DNA of 64,000 bases. Origin: Bacteroidota bacterium. Its GTDB lineage: Bacteria > Bacteroidota > Ignavibacteria > UBA10030 > UBA6906. The position numbers and the translations under genes were made by a program. Under the pieces are notes generated by a model, which saw only the letters and a program-made list of their open reading frames with translations, was not told the DNA's origin and did not search any database. Location: the NCBI GenBank assembly GCA_019637975.1, contig JAHBUR010000007.1:1-64000 (forward strand), given 5' to 3'. Of the stretch, positions 18,023 through 25,774 are shown one piece after another; the first letter of the stretch is position 1, and each line of letters opens with the position of its first letter.

Positions 18023-19159
18023 GTGTCACCGACACAATTTGAAGACCAGGAAGCAACAACTTCAATCTCGGCCACACGGCCTCCCCCGAACAATGGCGGC
18101 AATCATGTGGGGAGGCTGAACAAAGCCGAGCTGAAGAAGAAATTCCGGCCTGGAGAATTTCTCGCGGAGAAGTTGGTCACCTCCGTGGCAATGGTTTCGC
18201 TTGCCGCCATTGTGCTGATTTTTCTGTTTGTGTTTCGTGAGGCGGCTCCGATTTTTGTGCATAAGGAAAAGCCTGTCCGCCCCGATGTGGTTGAAGAAGA
18301 GGAGACGTATGGCGAGGAGTTTTTGGGCGAAGGCGCTCAACGGCTCAGTGAGGAAAGTGCCGGCAAACCCTCGGTGGAATCCAGCGGCAGCGAGGGAGAG
18401 GCGTCGTTATCAAATCTTCTCTCCACAACGTGGCAACCTGTGGCAACCGAACCCAAGTACGGTCTGTGGCCGCTCATTGTCGGTACGTTGAAGGTGACGG
18501 TAATTGCCATAGTTATCGCCGCTCCCCTTGCGATTCTCGCCGCACTCTTTACCTCTTCCTTTGCGCCGCGTTGGTCGCGTGAATACATCAAGCCCGCGAT
18601 TGAATTGCTTGCCGGATTCCCGTCCGTTGTTATCGGGTTCTTTGCCCTCGTTACGCTTGCAACGGCAATGCAAAATGTGTTCGGCTACCAGTACAGATTG
18701 AACGTGCTGCTGGGCGGCATTGCGATGTCGCTTGCTGTCATTCCCATCGTTTACACCGTTTCGGAAGATGCGATCACGGCCGTTCCCCGATTCATAACGG
18801 AGGCATCGCTCGCGCTCGGCGCAACGAAATGGCAAACGGCATTGTTTGTTACTCTGCCTGCCGCGACACCGGGAGTGTTTGCCGCCATTCTGCTCGGCTT
18901 CGGCAGGGCATTCGGCGAAACCATGATTGTGCTGATGGCAACCGGCAACGCGGCGCTGATCTCCTGGAGTATTCTTGAACCTGTCCGAACGATGTCGGCA
19001 ACCATTGGCGCGGAGATGGCGGAAGTCGTGTTCGGCGATACGCATTATCATGTTCTCTTCTTCATCGGGGCGATTCTCTTCATCTTCACCTTCACACTCA
19101 ACGCCGTGGCGGAAGTATTCATTCGCCAGCGTTTGCTGAAACGGTTCAAGGGAGCGTAG
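18023..19159 (+). CDS. pstC: Phosphate ABC transporter permease PstC
   Basis: About 378 residues. GTG 18023 is preferred because it follows the pstS stop by 13 bases; an upstream in-frame GTG would overlap pstS. After a polar N-terminus and TM1 (about 45-67) there is an unusually acidic insert of about 75 residues (VVEEEETYGEEF, Ser/Glu-rich) before the five core helices. The permease signature is [22 protein letters not shown], with GRAFGETMIVLMA after it. It forms the membrane channel with PstA. The acidic loop is probably periplasmic and is not seen in E. coli PstC. Confidence 0.93.
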   Translation: MSPTQFEDQEATTSISATRPPPNNGGNHVGRLNKAELKKKFRPGEFLAEKLVTSVAMVSLAAIVLIFLFVFREAAPIFVHKEKPVRPDVVEEEETYGEEFLGEGAQRLSEESAGKPSVESSGSEGEASLSNLLSTTWQPVATEPKYGLWPLIVGTLKVTVIAIVIAAPLAILAALFTSSFAPRWSREYIKPAIELLAGFPSVVIGFFALVTLATAMQNVFGYQYRLNVLLGGIAMSLAVIPIVYTVSEDAITAVPRFITEASLALGATKWQTALFVTLPAATPGVFAAILLGFGRAFGETMIVLMATGNAALISWSILEPVRTMSATIGAEMAEVVFGDTHYHVLFFIGAILFIFTFTLNAVAEVFIRQRLLKRFKGA

Positions 19160-19161
19160 CG

Positions 19162-20067
19162 ATGAAACTGAAACGCCGTCTCATGGGATCGTGGGTTGTG
19201 GGCACCAGTGCAGTTGCCACGCTGACGATCATCGTCGTTATGCTGGTGATGACGGCAAGCATTGTGTGGGGAGCAAGGGACACGATTTCGTGGGAGTTTC
19301 TTACCGCTGCCCCGCGTGAGGGAATGACGGAAGGCGGAATCTTTCCTGCAATCGTCGGAACAGTGTTGCTGGTGTTGTTGATGTCGATCGCGGGAGTGCC
19401 TGCGGGCGCAATCACCGCCATCTACCTCAGCGAGTATGCCAGCCAGAAATCCGTCATTGCGCGCTCAATCCGGTTTGCTGTGAATACGTTGGCGGGCGTT
19501 CCTTCGATAGTGTTCGGGTTGTTCGGACTCGGGTTCTTCGTTCAGTTCGTTGGAGGGGGAATGGACGATATCTTTTCGGGAGGCGGAGAACTCCGTTGGG
19601 CGCAACCGAACATCCTCTGGGCAAGCCTCACGATGGCATTGCTGACATTACCGGTCGTGATTGTTTCCGTTGAGGAGGCGATCAAAACGGTGCCGCAGGA
19701 TTTACGGGCAGGAAGTCTCGCGCTCGGCGCCACAAAGTGGCAAACAATCTGGAAGGTTGTGCTTCCGAATTCGATGAACGGGATTTTCACAGGGGCGATC
19801 CTTGCGGTCAGCCGCGGCGCGGGTGAAGTGGCGCCCATTCTCTTCACCGGTGCGGCGTATTTTTTGCCGCATCTGCCGAACACCATCTCCGACCAGTTTA
19901 TGCACCTCGGCTACCACGTGTACATCATGTCGACGCAATCGACCAACGTCGATGCGACGAAAGGAATTCAATACGCCACAACACTGGTGCTGTTGGGGCT
20001 GACTGTAACACTCAATCTCTCGGCAATCATCCTCCGCTCGCGGATGAGAGGCCGGCAGATTCAATAG
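19162..20067 (+). CDS. pstA: Phosphate ABC transporter permease PstA
   Basis: 301 residues with six predicted membrane helices. The EAA-type loop reads [20 protein letters not shown], followed by [21 protein letters not shown], typical of PstA. The ATG is 2 bases after the pstC stop, with GGGAG in the end of pstC as ribosome site, so translation is coupled. It pairs with PstC as the transmembrane unit. Confidence 0.94.
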   Translation: MKLKRRLMGSWVVGTSAVATLTIIVVMLVMTASIVWGARDTISWEFLTAAPREGMTEGGIFPAIVGTVLLVLLMSIAGVPAGAITAIYLSEYASQKSVIARSIRFAVNTLAGVPSIVFGLFGLGFFVQFVGGGMDDIFSGGGELRWAQPNILWASLTMALLTLPVVIVSVEEAIKTVPQDLRAGSLALGATKWQTIWKVVLPNSMNGIFTGAILAVSRGAGEVAPILFTGAAYFLPHLPNTISDQFMHLGYHVYIMSTQSTNVDATKGIQYATTLVLLGLTVTLNLSAIILRSRMRGRQIQ

Positions 20068-20069
20068 CG

Positions 20070-20840
20070 ATGACAACAATGCTTCCAACAACAAAAATAC
20101 GAACGCAGAATCTCAATCTGCATTACGGTCCCAAGCAGGCATTGAAAGATATCAGTATCGATATTCCTGTCAGACGTGTGACGGCATTCATCGGCCCTTC
20201 CGGCTGCGGGAAGTCAACATATCTGCGCAGTCTTAACCGGATGAATGATCTGATTGATGACGTCACGATTGACGGGAAGGTGTATATCGATGATGTTGAC
20301 ATCTATGACAAGGATGTTGACGTCGTGGAGTTACGCAAGCGGGTAGGGATGATCTTTCAGAAATCCAATCCCTTTCCAAAATCCATTTACGATAACGTTG
20401 CGTACGGCCCCCGCATCAACGGCGTGAAGGACAAGAAGAATCTGGATGAGATTGTCGAGCAAACCCTCATCCGTTCCGCTCTCTGGGCTGAAGTGAAAGA
20501 CGATTTACGCAAAAGCGCCCTTGCCCTTTCAGGCGGACAGCAACAGCGCCTCTGCATAGCCCGTGCCCTTGCCGTCGATCCGGAAGTGTTACTAATGGAC
20601 GAGCCGGCCAGCGCCCTCGACCCGATTGCCACGGCCAAGATTGAGGAACTGATTTATGAGTTGAAAGAGAAGTACACAATCGTTATTGTAACTCATAATA
20701 TGCAGCAGGCGGCCAGGGTCAGTGATTTTACCGCGTTCTTCTATCTGGGAGAGTTGATTGAGTACGATGAGACAAAGAAGATGTTCACAACTCCCGTCAA
20801 GAAGCAGACAGAGGAGTATATCACCGGACGATTCGGCTAA
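20070..20840 (+). CDS. pstB: Phosphate ABC transporter ATPase PstB
   Basis: 256 residues, the standard PstB length. Walker A is GPSGCGKST, the PstB-type [11 protein letters not shown] follows, the Q-loop is in [14 protein letters not shown], the signature is LSGGQQQR, Walker B is [13 protein letters not shown], and the switch His is in [11 protein letters not shown] 20070 is 2 bases after pstA; ATG 20079 is an alternative. It energises phosphate import and, with PhoU and PhoR, takes part in phosphate signalling. Confidence 0.96.
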   Translation: MTTMLPTTKIRTQNLNLHYGPKQALKDISIDIPVRRVTAFIGPSGCGKSTYLRSLNRMNDLIDDVTIDGKVYIDDVDIYDKDVDVVELRKRVGMIFQKSNPFPKSIYDNVAYGPRINGVKDKKNLDEIVEQTLIRSALWAEVKDDLRKSALALSGGQQQRLCIARALAVDPEVLLMDEPASALDPIATAKIEELIYELKEKYTIVIVTHNMQQAARVSDFTAFFYLGELIEYDETKKMFTTPVKKQTEEYITGRFG

Positions 20841-20848
20841 GGGGCAAC

Positions 20849-21574
20849 ATGAACACAACACGAGGCATTCCGGAAAGGGAATTGATGCACAGACATTTCG
20901 AATACGAACTTGACGGACTGAAATCCAACATCATCAAAATTGCCAGTCTCGCCGAGCAGTCGATTGCCCAGTCCATCAAGTCGTTGCTCGAACAGAAGAA
21001 GGAGATTGCACGGCAGGTTATCGAATTCGACAAACAGATCGATGCCTACGAGATCGTCATCGACAATCACGTCGTGGATATTCTTGCGTTGCAGCAGCCT
21101 GTTGCCGTTGACTTGCGGTTTATTCTGGCGGCGTCAAAGATCAACAACGACCTGGAACGGATCGGCGACCACGCCGTCAACATCGCGCAGTCAGCCATTG
21201 TTCTTGCCGATGCCCCGTATATCAAACCCCTCGTGGATATTCCCGTCATGGCGGACACAACAAAGCAAATGCTGCGGGATGCGATCGACGCGTTTATCCA
21301 CCGGGATGCACAGAAGGCCCGCCGTGTTCTTGAGAACGATGATATGATCGACAATCTGAACAAGAAGATTGTCAACGATCTGGTTGTGCTGATGCGCAAG
21401 GATCAATCCACAATCGATCAGGCGCTGGATCTCATCCGGGTCAGCCGCAATCTGGAACGCGTGGCCGATCTCACGACCAACATAGCCGAGCAGGTGATTT
21501 TTATGGCGGAGGCGAGGGTGGTGAAACATCAGGGCGGTCACGAACAAACGCCCGGGGAAGAACCTACGCAGTAA
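20849..21574 (+). CDS. phoU: Phosphate signalling protein PhoU
   Basis: 241 residues: two three-helix bundles with the repeated PhoU motifs (DKQIDAYEIVIDNHVVDIL, ISRNLERVADL-type), metal-binding EIxxD patterns, and MAEARVVKHQ near the end. It links PstB transport activity to inhibition of the PhoR kinase. AAGGGG precedes the ATG and pstB ends 8 bases before. The last 290 bases recur at 28976-29189 as a degraded copy, so the gene's 3' end marks a rearrangement joint. Confidence 0.95.
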   Translation: MNTTRGIPERELMHRHFEYELDGLKSNIIKIASLAEQSIAQSIKSLLEQKKEIARQVIEFDKQIDAYEIVIDNHVVDILALQQPVAVDLRFILAASKINNDLERIGDHAVNIAQSAIVLADAPYIKPLVDIPVMADTTKQMLRDAIDAFIHRDAQKARRVLENDDMIDNLNKKIVNDLVVLMRKDQSTIDQALDLIRVSRNLERVADLTTNIAEQVIFMAEARVVKHQGGHEQTPGEEPTQ

Positions 21575-21591
21575 ATCCCAACACGACATCC
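21298..21591 (+). repeat. Left copy of a direct repeat (phoU 3' end and downstream)
   Basis: This stretch, from ACCGGGATGCACAG to ACATCC beyond the phoU stop, recurs at 28976-29189. By eye there are about 9 differences in the last 160 aligned bases; the right copy lacks about 85 internal bases. The bases after the phoU stop, read on the minus strand, would encode DVVLGFTA-stop, matching the end DVVLGLTS-stop of the desaturase at 29162. This copy therefore also carries a relic of that gene's end. Confidence 0.85.
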
Positions 21592-21628
21592 AAGGTTTGT
21601 GTCTTTGCTGAAAAAAAACTAAGAGCTA

Positions 21629-22609
21629 CTACACTTCAGTAAGATACAAATCAACCACTTTGCGAGACGGGATGACTCCCTTCATCAGCAAGAGGGAATA
21701 TCCGAGAACAATCCAACAGGCATCCCTCAATCGTTTTGTCAGGATGAACAGCGCCATGCTTGCCGGTGAGGCAGCAACCCCCAATGCCATGAGAATGCCG
21801 GCATACCCTGCCTCTTGAACTCCAATTCCTGCAGGAAGAAAGAACGCTCCGAGTCGAAGAGCAGAGACAAGAGCTTCAAGTGCAAGTGCGTCCTGAAAGC
21901 TGACGTTCAGGCTGATTGCGTGCAGGAGAATATATGTCTCCAGAAACTCCATCCACCAAGACGCGAAGTAATAAGAAGAAGAGCCGAGAAGGTGTCTGTG
22001 TCCTGCAGTCCGGATGGTCAAGAGACTCCTGTCGATAGTGACAAAGTCTTCTTTCTGCAGATTTACGAACTCGCTTACGTTCTTGATTGGAATACGTTTA
22101 AGGAGGTTGTGAAAACGGCTTGCGATTCCGGTGCCCCCGGCCAGGACCAAGATGCCCCACAGAATAACTCCCGCAGTTGAAACCGCAGCGATGAGAAGCC
22201 ACCCAAGCGCAGTATTGTGGAGAAAATGACTTGAGACCACGGAAACAGATCCGAAGGCGGCACCTACCCCAAGCAGCACGTATATGCATTGGCTGAATCC
22301 CAGAGACCAGCGGCGGACAATAGTGCCCACAAGACTCTCACGTGCAGGTATTCCCTTTTCTTTCTTCAAGAGAAATAGCCTCAGCGAATCAGCAAACGGA
22401 ACGCCGAAAGGAATGGACCTGGCGATTGCCTCTGATGAAATGTGGATGTTCAGGAGGGAGGTAAACGAAACAGTGCGCCTGTCGGTTGCCAGCATTGTGC
22501 GCCATCCGAGAACGTCCAGCACATGAAGCAAAACACCCGGAGCGAAAACGAACGGCAGGGTACATCCCAGAACAGTTATAAGGCGCCACAATTCGGTGAA
22601 GTCGATCAT
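21629..22609 (-). CDS. UPF0104/LPG-synthase-type membrane flippase domain protein
   Basis: 326 residues of mostly hydrophobic sequence with about 7-8 membrane segments. It resembles the lysylphosphatidylglycerol synthase N-terminal transmembrane domain: ARSIPFGVPFADSLRLFLLKKEKG in the first third and ALRLGAFFLPAGIGVQEAGY in the last third, the conserved Gly/Glu pattern of that family. No catalytic aminoacyl domain follows. Such stand-alone proteins are thought to move lipids or lipid-linked sugars across the membrane. It is last of a four-gene minus-strand cluster with a TPR protein, a phosphoesterase and a GT4 glycosyltransferase, which suggests export of a glycolipid. Confidence 0.78.
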   Translation of the reverse strand: MIDFTELWRLITVLGCTLPFVFAPGVLLHVLDVLGWRTMLATDRRTVSFTSLLNIHISSEAIARSIPFGVPFADSLRLFLLKKEKGIPARESLVGTIVRRWSLGFSQCIYVLLGVGAAFGSVSVVSSHFLHNTALGWLLIAAVSTAGVILWGILVLAGGTGIASRFHNLLKRIPIKNVSEFVNLQKEDFVTIDRSLLTIRTAGHRHLLGSSSYYFASWWMEFLETYILLHAISLNVSFQDALALEALVSALRLGAFFLPAGIGVQEAGYAGILMALGVAASPASMALFILTKRLRDACWIVLGYSLLLMKGVIPSRKVVDLYLTEV

Positions 22610-22618
22610 GACACCGCG

Positions 22619-23344
22619 TCAATCAGAAAGTCGGCTCACGATGTTTCGCATCTCAACGATGCGTGTACTGTCACTGCGTAGTGCTACTGCTACCTGCAAA
22701 GCGCTCAACAATTCGGCCTTTGCTTCCGCTGTGTGGCCCCAGTCGTGGTACACCATGCCAAGCTCGTACCGGTGGCGCATGACATCCGGCGCAAGGGCGA
22801 TTGCCTTGTTCAATGCTTCTACGGCCTCTCGATATCCGCCATCAGGCAATCCTCCGAGAAAAATGTTGGCAAGCTGGCGCTCGATCCAACTTACTCCGCC
22901 CAACGCACGATAGAATGAGCCGAGTATCGAGTATGCAATGTCATCATTCGGATTGAGCTCGATTGCACGTTGTGCTTCTCTATAAATTTCCCGCGCAAGC
23001 TTCACTTTCGTCGTACCGCCTTCATACATGGCAATATTTCCCAAAGCGGCTGCAAGCCACGTATGCCCATCGGCAATCTGTTCGTTCTGCTCGATACATG
23101 CTCTTGCATGCTGTTCAGCCTTTCGGTATAAGCGTTCGCGCCCGGAATCCGGCGATACGTCGGCAATGCTGATGGTAAGACGGGCAAGCCTCCACAAGAT
23201 CTCAGGTCGCGCAGGTGCCGCTGTCAGGGCAAGAACGTACAAGGACTCGGCTTCAGCGTACCGCATCCTCTTGTATTCCGTATCTCCGGCTGCAAGATAC
23301 GCCTCAACCGGAACCAGCATGAGTATAGCCAGCAAGGAAAGCAT
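22619..23344 (-). CDS. TPR-repeat periplasmic protein
   Basis: 241 residues from the ATG at 23344, which begins a signal peptide (LSLLAILMLVPVEAYLAAG). Helical repeat pairs follow, including DGHTWLAAALGNIAMYEGG, NPNDDIAYSILGSFYRALGG and APDVMRHRYELGMVYHDWG, typical of TPR proteins and of the regulator-of-microtubule-dynamics-like repeat group. An upstream in-frame start would add about 39 residues without a signal. It is located between the flippase (9 bases on) and the phosphoesterase. A scaffold role is inferred. Confidence 0.7.
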   Translation of the reverse strand: MLSLLAILMLVPVEAYLAAGDTEYKRMRYAEAESLYVLALTAAPARPEILWRLARLTISIADVSPDSGRERLYRKAEQHARACIEQNEQIADGHTWLAAALGNIAMYEGGTTKVKLAREIYREAQRAIELNPNDDIAYSILGSFYRALGGVSWIERQLANIFLGGLPDGGYREAVEALNKAIALAPDVMRHRYELGMVYHDWGHTAEAKAELLSALQVAVALRSDSTRIVEMRNIVSRLSD

Positions 23345-23390
23345 ACGATTGGTCGACTCAGGAATTGAGAAAGGAGAAAGATGAATGCAT

Positions 23391-24338
23391 CTACGCAGCT
23401 TCCGGAATGACCAGTTGATTTGCGGGGCGTAGCAATGGCTCGGTTGGTTGGGTTGCGGCAAATTGGGGCAGTTTTCTCAACGTCGTTTGAACTCCGGCGG
23501 GACTCACACGAATGAACGCAACATGAAAGGTGCTGTTGTCACCGAGTATGGAGCCGCCGGCGTTCAGGAAGCGAATTCCCTTTCTCATATACTCGTGGTT
23601 GCAGTGCACGTGCCCGTGCAGCACCAGGTCAACGCTCGATGCGGCAAACAGTTGCAGCAAGCGCTTCTTACCCCTGAGTTTCATTGTCTGGCGCTCCACA
23701 GCGTTCCAAACAGAGTGTGCTCTCCCTGCACCATTCGAGAGTATTTTGTTGAAGTGGTGATGTATGAGCACAAGTTTCCGTTTTTCCTTCAGGTGTTCGG
23801 CCATGAGAGTCTTTCTCAAGCGCTCAAACTGTTTGTCATCAACCTCGCCGTTGGAGCCGATCGGGTTCTTCACGCGCGAGTACCGTGCTATGGAATGCAC
23901 TCCAATGATTGCGACGCCGTCAAAAACCTTCACGAAAGGAGACGAGATGTCGGGACTGCTTTGTTCCGATGAATCAAAGACTTCATGAAAGTGCTCACGG
24001 AATTCTCTCATCTTCCGATCGTAGTTCGTCGTCTTGCAGCGTTTGGGGAATGAGAGGATTTCCTCGGCACGATGAACACCACCGTACACATCGTGGTTTC
24101 CGCAAAGAAGGGAAAGTTTCCGGGCGTCAAGCAGCCCGTAGTTTCTGAAGATCTTGCGGGTTGCCTCAAATTCCTTCTTCTCGCCGTTTGCCGTGATATC
24201 GCCTGTGATGACAACATGATCAGCCCCTTGTCGCAGGCAATACTCGATAAGCGAGCGGGTTTTCCTGATATTATGTCTCGAGTGGTCGAGACTAATGTGC
24301 AGATCCGAAAGATGGGCGATAGTAAACGGACGCTCCAT
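23391..24338 (-). CDS. Calcineurin-like metallophosphoesterase
   Basis: 315 residues from the ATG at 24338 (AAGGGGAG about 9 bases upstream). The metal-binding motifs are in order: HLSDLHIS, VITGDIT, CGNHDVY, LIHHHF and HGHVH. No signal peptide, so probably cytoplasmic or membrane-associated. It overlaps the end of the GT4 gene by 47 bases, so the two are co-translated. In phosphate-starved proteobacteria, a PlcP phospholipase of this superfamily works with a glycosyltransferase to swap phospholipids for glycolipids. The same pairing next to phoU makes that role attractive here. A CpdA-like nucleotide phosphodiesterase is the alternative. Confidence 0.85.
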   Translation of the reverse strand: MERPFTIAHLSDLHISLDHSRHNIRKTRSLIEYCLRQGADHVVITGDITANGEKKEFEATRKIFRNYGLLDARKLSLLCGNHDVYGGVHRAEEILSFPKRCKTTNYDRKMREFREHFHEVFDSSEQSSPDISSPFVKVFDGVAIIGVHSIARYSRVKNPIGSNGEVDDKQFERLRKTLMAEHLKEKRKLVLIHHHFNKILSNGAGRAHSVWNAVERQTMKLRGKKRLLQLFAASSVDLVLHGHVHCNHEYMRKGIRFLNAGGSILGDNSTFHVAFIRVSPAGVQTTLRKLPQFAATQPTEPLLRPANQLVIPEAA

Positions 24339-25500
24339 GTCCGCGTCTCCCCTTGCGTTCTTGAAATGATGAGAATTCATGCAGTACGTTGTGATAGCTT
24401 GTAAACATTCTGTTGAAAATGTGTTCCCACTGTTGCTGTTGAGCGAAAGCGAACGCTTGTTTGCTGACGCTCTCCCGCAGTCCGCGGTTATCGAGCAGCA
24501 ATTCGATGTTGCGTACAAGGTCGGTCGGGCATCGGGGCTTGGCCAGAAGTCCTGTCGCGCCTTCACGGATAATCCCGAACGCGCCCCCCTCCCGGGCACA
24601 GATAGGCGGCAGACCTGATGCCATCGCTTCGAGCGTAACGTTTCCGAAAGTCTCCGTTGTGGATGGAAACACGAACAGATCACTCGACGCATAGGCAACA
24701 GCCAAATCCCGTTTTGACTCGTGGCCGAGGAATATTGTTTCCGGCATTAGTCGTTTCAATTCTTCACGCACGGGCCCGTCTCCGGCTACCACAAAGACGG
24801 CATCATTTCTCTTCGCGGTAAGAATTTTGTACGCTTCGGCAAGCGTTTTCAAATCTTTCTCCCAGACAAGACGTCCAGCGAACAGAAGAACATGCTTTCC
24901 TTCTGCTCCAATTGTCGGTTTCCATGCCGGATCCTTCAGTCTGGGATTGAATGTCTCTGTATCGACACCATGGGGCAGGAACTCAAGTGTGCGTAGCCCG
25001 TGTGTGTAGAGCTCATCAAGAATCGGCTGCGACGGTACAAACACTCTCTGGCACCTGTTGTACAGCCGTCTGATATATGCCCAGCTCAATCCCTCAAGTG
25101 CCGTGATGTTGTAGTATTTCGCGTAGCTTGCGAAGTGAGTGTGATACGTTGCAACCACTGGAATGTTGTGCTGTTCACCAAACTTCACGGCTGCATAACC
25201 GAGGGAGCATGGACTATTGATGTGGAGAATGTCAGGCCGGAAGGCCCGCAATTCCTGCTCAAAATGTCGCGTGCCCGGTATTGCAAAACGGTAATCTTTG
25301 TACAATGGAAATGTCACGGAAGGCACGCGGTGGAACAGAGTGCCGTAGTCCGATGACGGGACAATGGGAGAGAAAAAGATGTGGCGAATATCGTTGGTAT
25401 TCAAGTAGCTGACGAGTCGATACAGCACACGGGTCACCCCGTCGTGTTCGGGGCGCATGGTGCCTGCGAAGTATGCGACGCGGATCGGGCGCCGAATCAA
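24292..25500 (-). CDS. GT4-family glycosyltransferase (mannosyl/lipid-glycosyl transferase-like)
   Basis: 402 residues. The N-terminal acceptor domain has RVAYFAGTMRPEHDGVTRV and IPVVATYHTHF. The C-terminal donor domain has LFAGRLVWEKDLKTLAEAY, VVAGDGP, and the family motif SSTTETFGNVTLEAMASGLP with the E-x7-E pair. The sequence resembles the MgtA/PimB/SqdX group that glycosylates lipids. TTG at 25500 is the only plausible start, because the first beta strand begins six residues later. It is first of a minus-strand cluster and is divergent from the glycosidase at 25775. Glycolipid synthesis under phosphate stress is inferred from neighbours. Confidence 0.88.
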   Translation of the reverse strand: MIRRPIRVAYFAGTMRPEHDGVTRVLYRLVSYLNTNDIRHIFFSPIVPSSDYGTLFHRVPSVTFPLYKDYRFAIPGTRHFEQELRAFRPDILHINSPCSLGYAAVKFGEQHNIPVVATYHTHFASYAKYYNITALEGLSWAYIRRLYNRCQRVFVPSQPILDELYTHGLRTLEFLPHGVDTETFNPRLKDPAWKPTIGAEGKHVLLFAGRLVWEKDLKTLAEAYKILTAKRNDAVFVVAGDGPVREELKRLMPETIFLGHESKRDLAVAYASSDLFVFPSTTETFGNVTLEAMASGLPPICAREGGAFGIIREGATGLLAKPRCPTDLVRNIELLLDNRGLRESVSKQAFAFAQQQQWEHIFNRMFTSYHNVLHEFSSFQERKGRRGHGASVYYRPSFGSAH

Positions 25501-25660
25501 TGCGCAACTCGCTGACGTCCGACAAAGAATTGCAGCGTAAGAACCACCGCGCTGATAAAGAAGAATGCTACCGATTTCACTTGTTTTTTCCTTTCAGAGT
25601 GCATTGTCATTTCTCTGGCTTCAGACGGTGATAAGATACCAACGCAATGTGATGTGTATG

Positions 25661-25688
25661 TTAGCATCTTGTAAACTGTCGGTTAAAT
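25661..25688 (+). promoter_or_regulatory. Weak Pho-box-like triplet between divergent genes
   Basis: TTAGCA (25661), TAAACT (25672) and TTAAAT (25683) keep the exact 11-base spacing of the Pho box at 16370, with poorer hexamer matches (5/6, 4/6, 4/6 to TTAACA). It lies in the 270-base gap between the glycosyltransferase and glycosidase genes. No other element is seen in that gap. Confidence 0.3.
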
Positions 25689-25774
25689 CTCTTCTCGCAA
25701 GTTGTTTATCGTTCGACTTCTCAGGATATTCGTGCCGAACAACAACTACATATTACTCAATCCGGAAGGCACGC

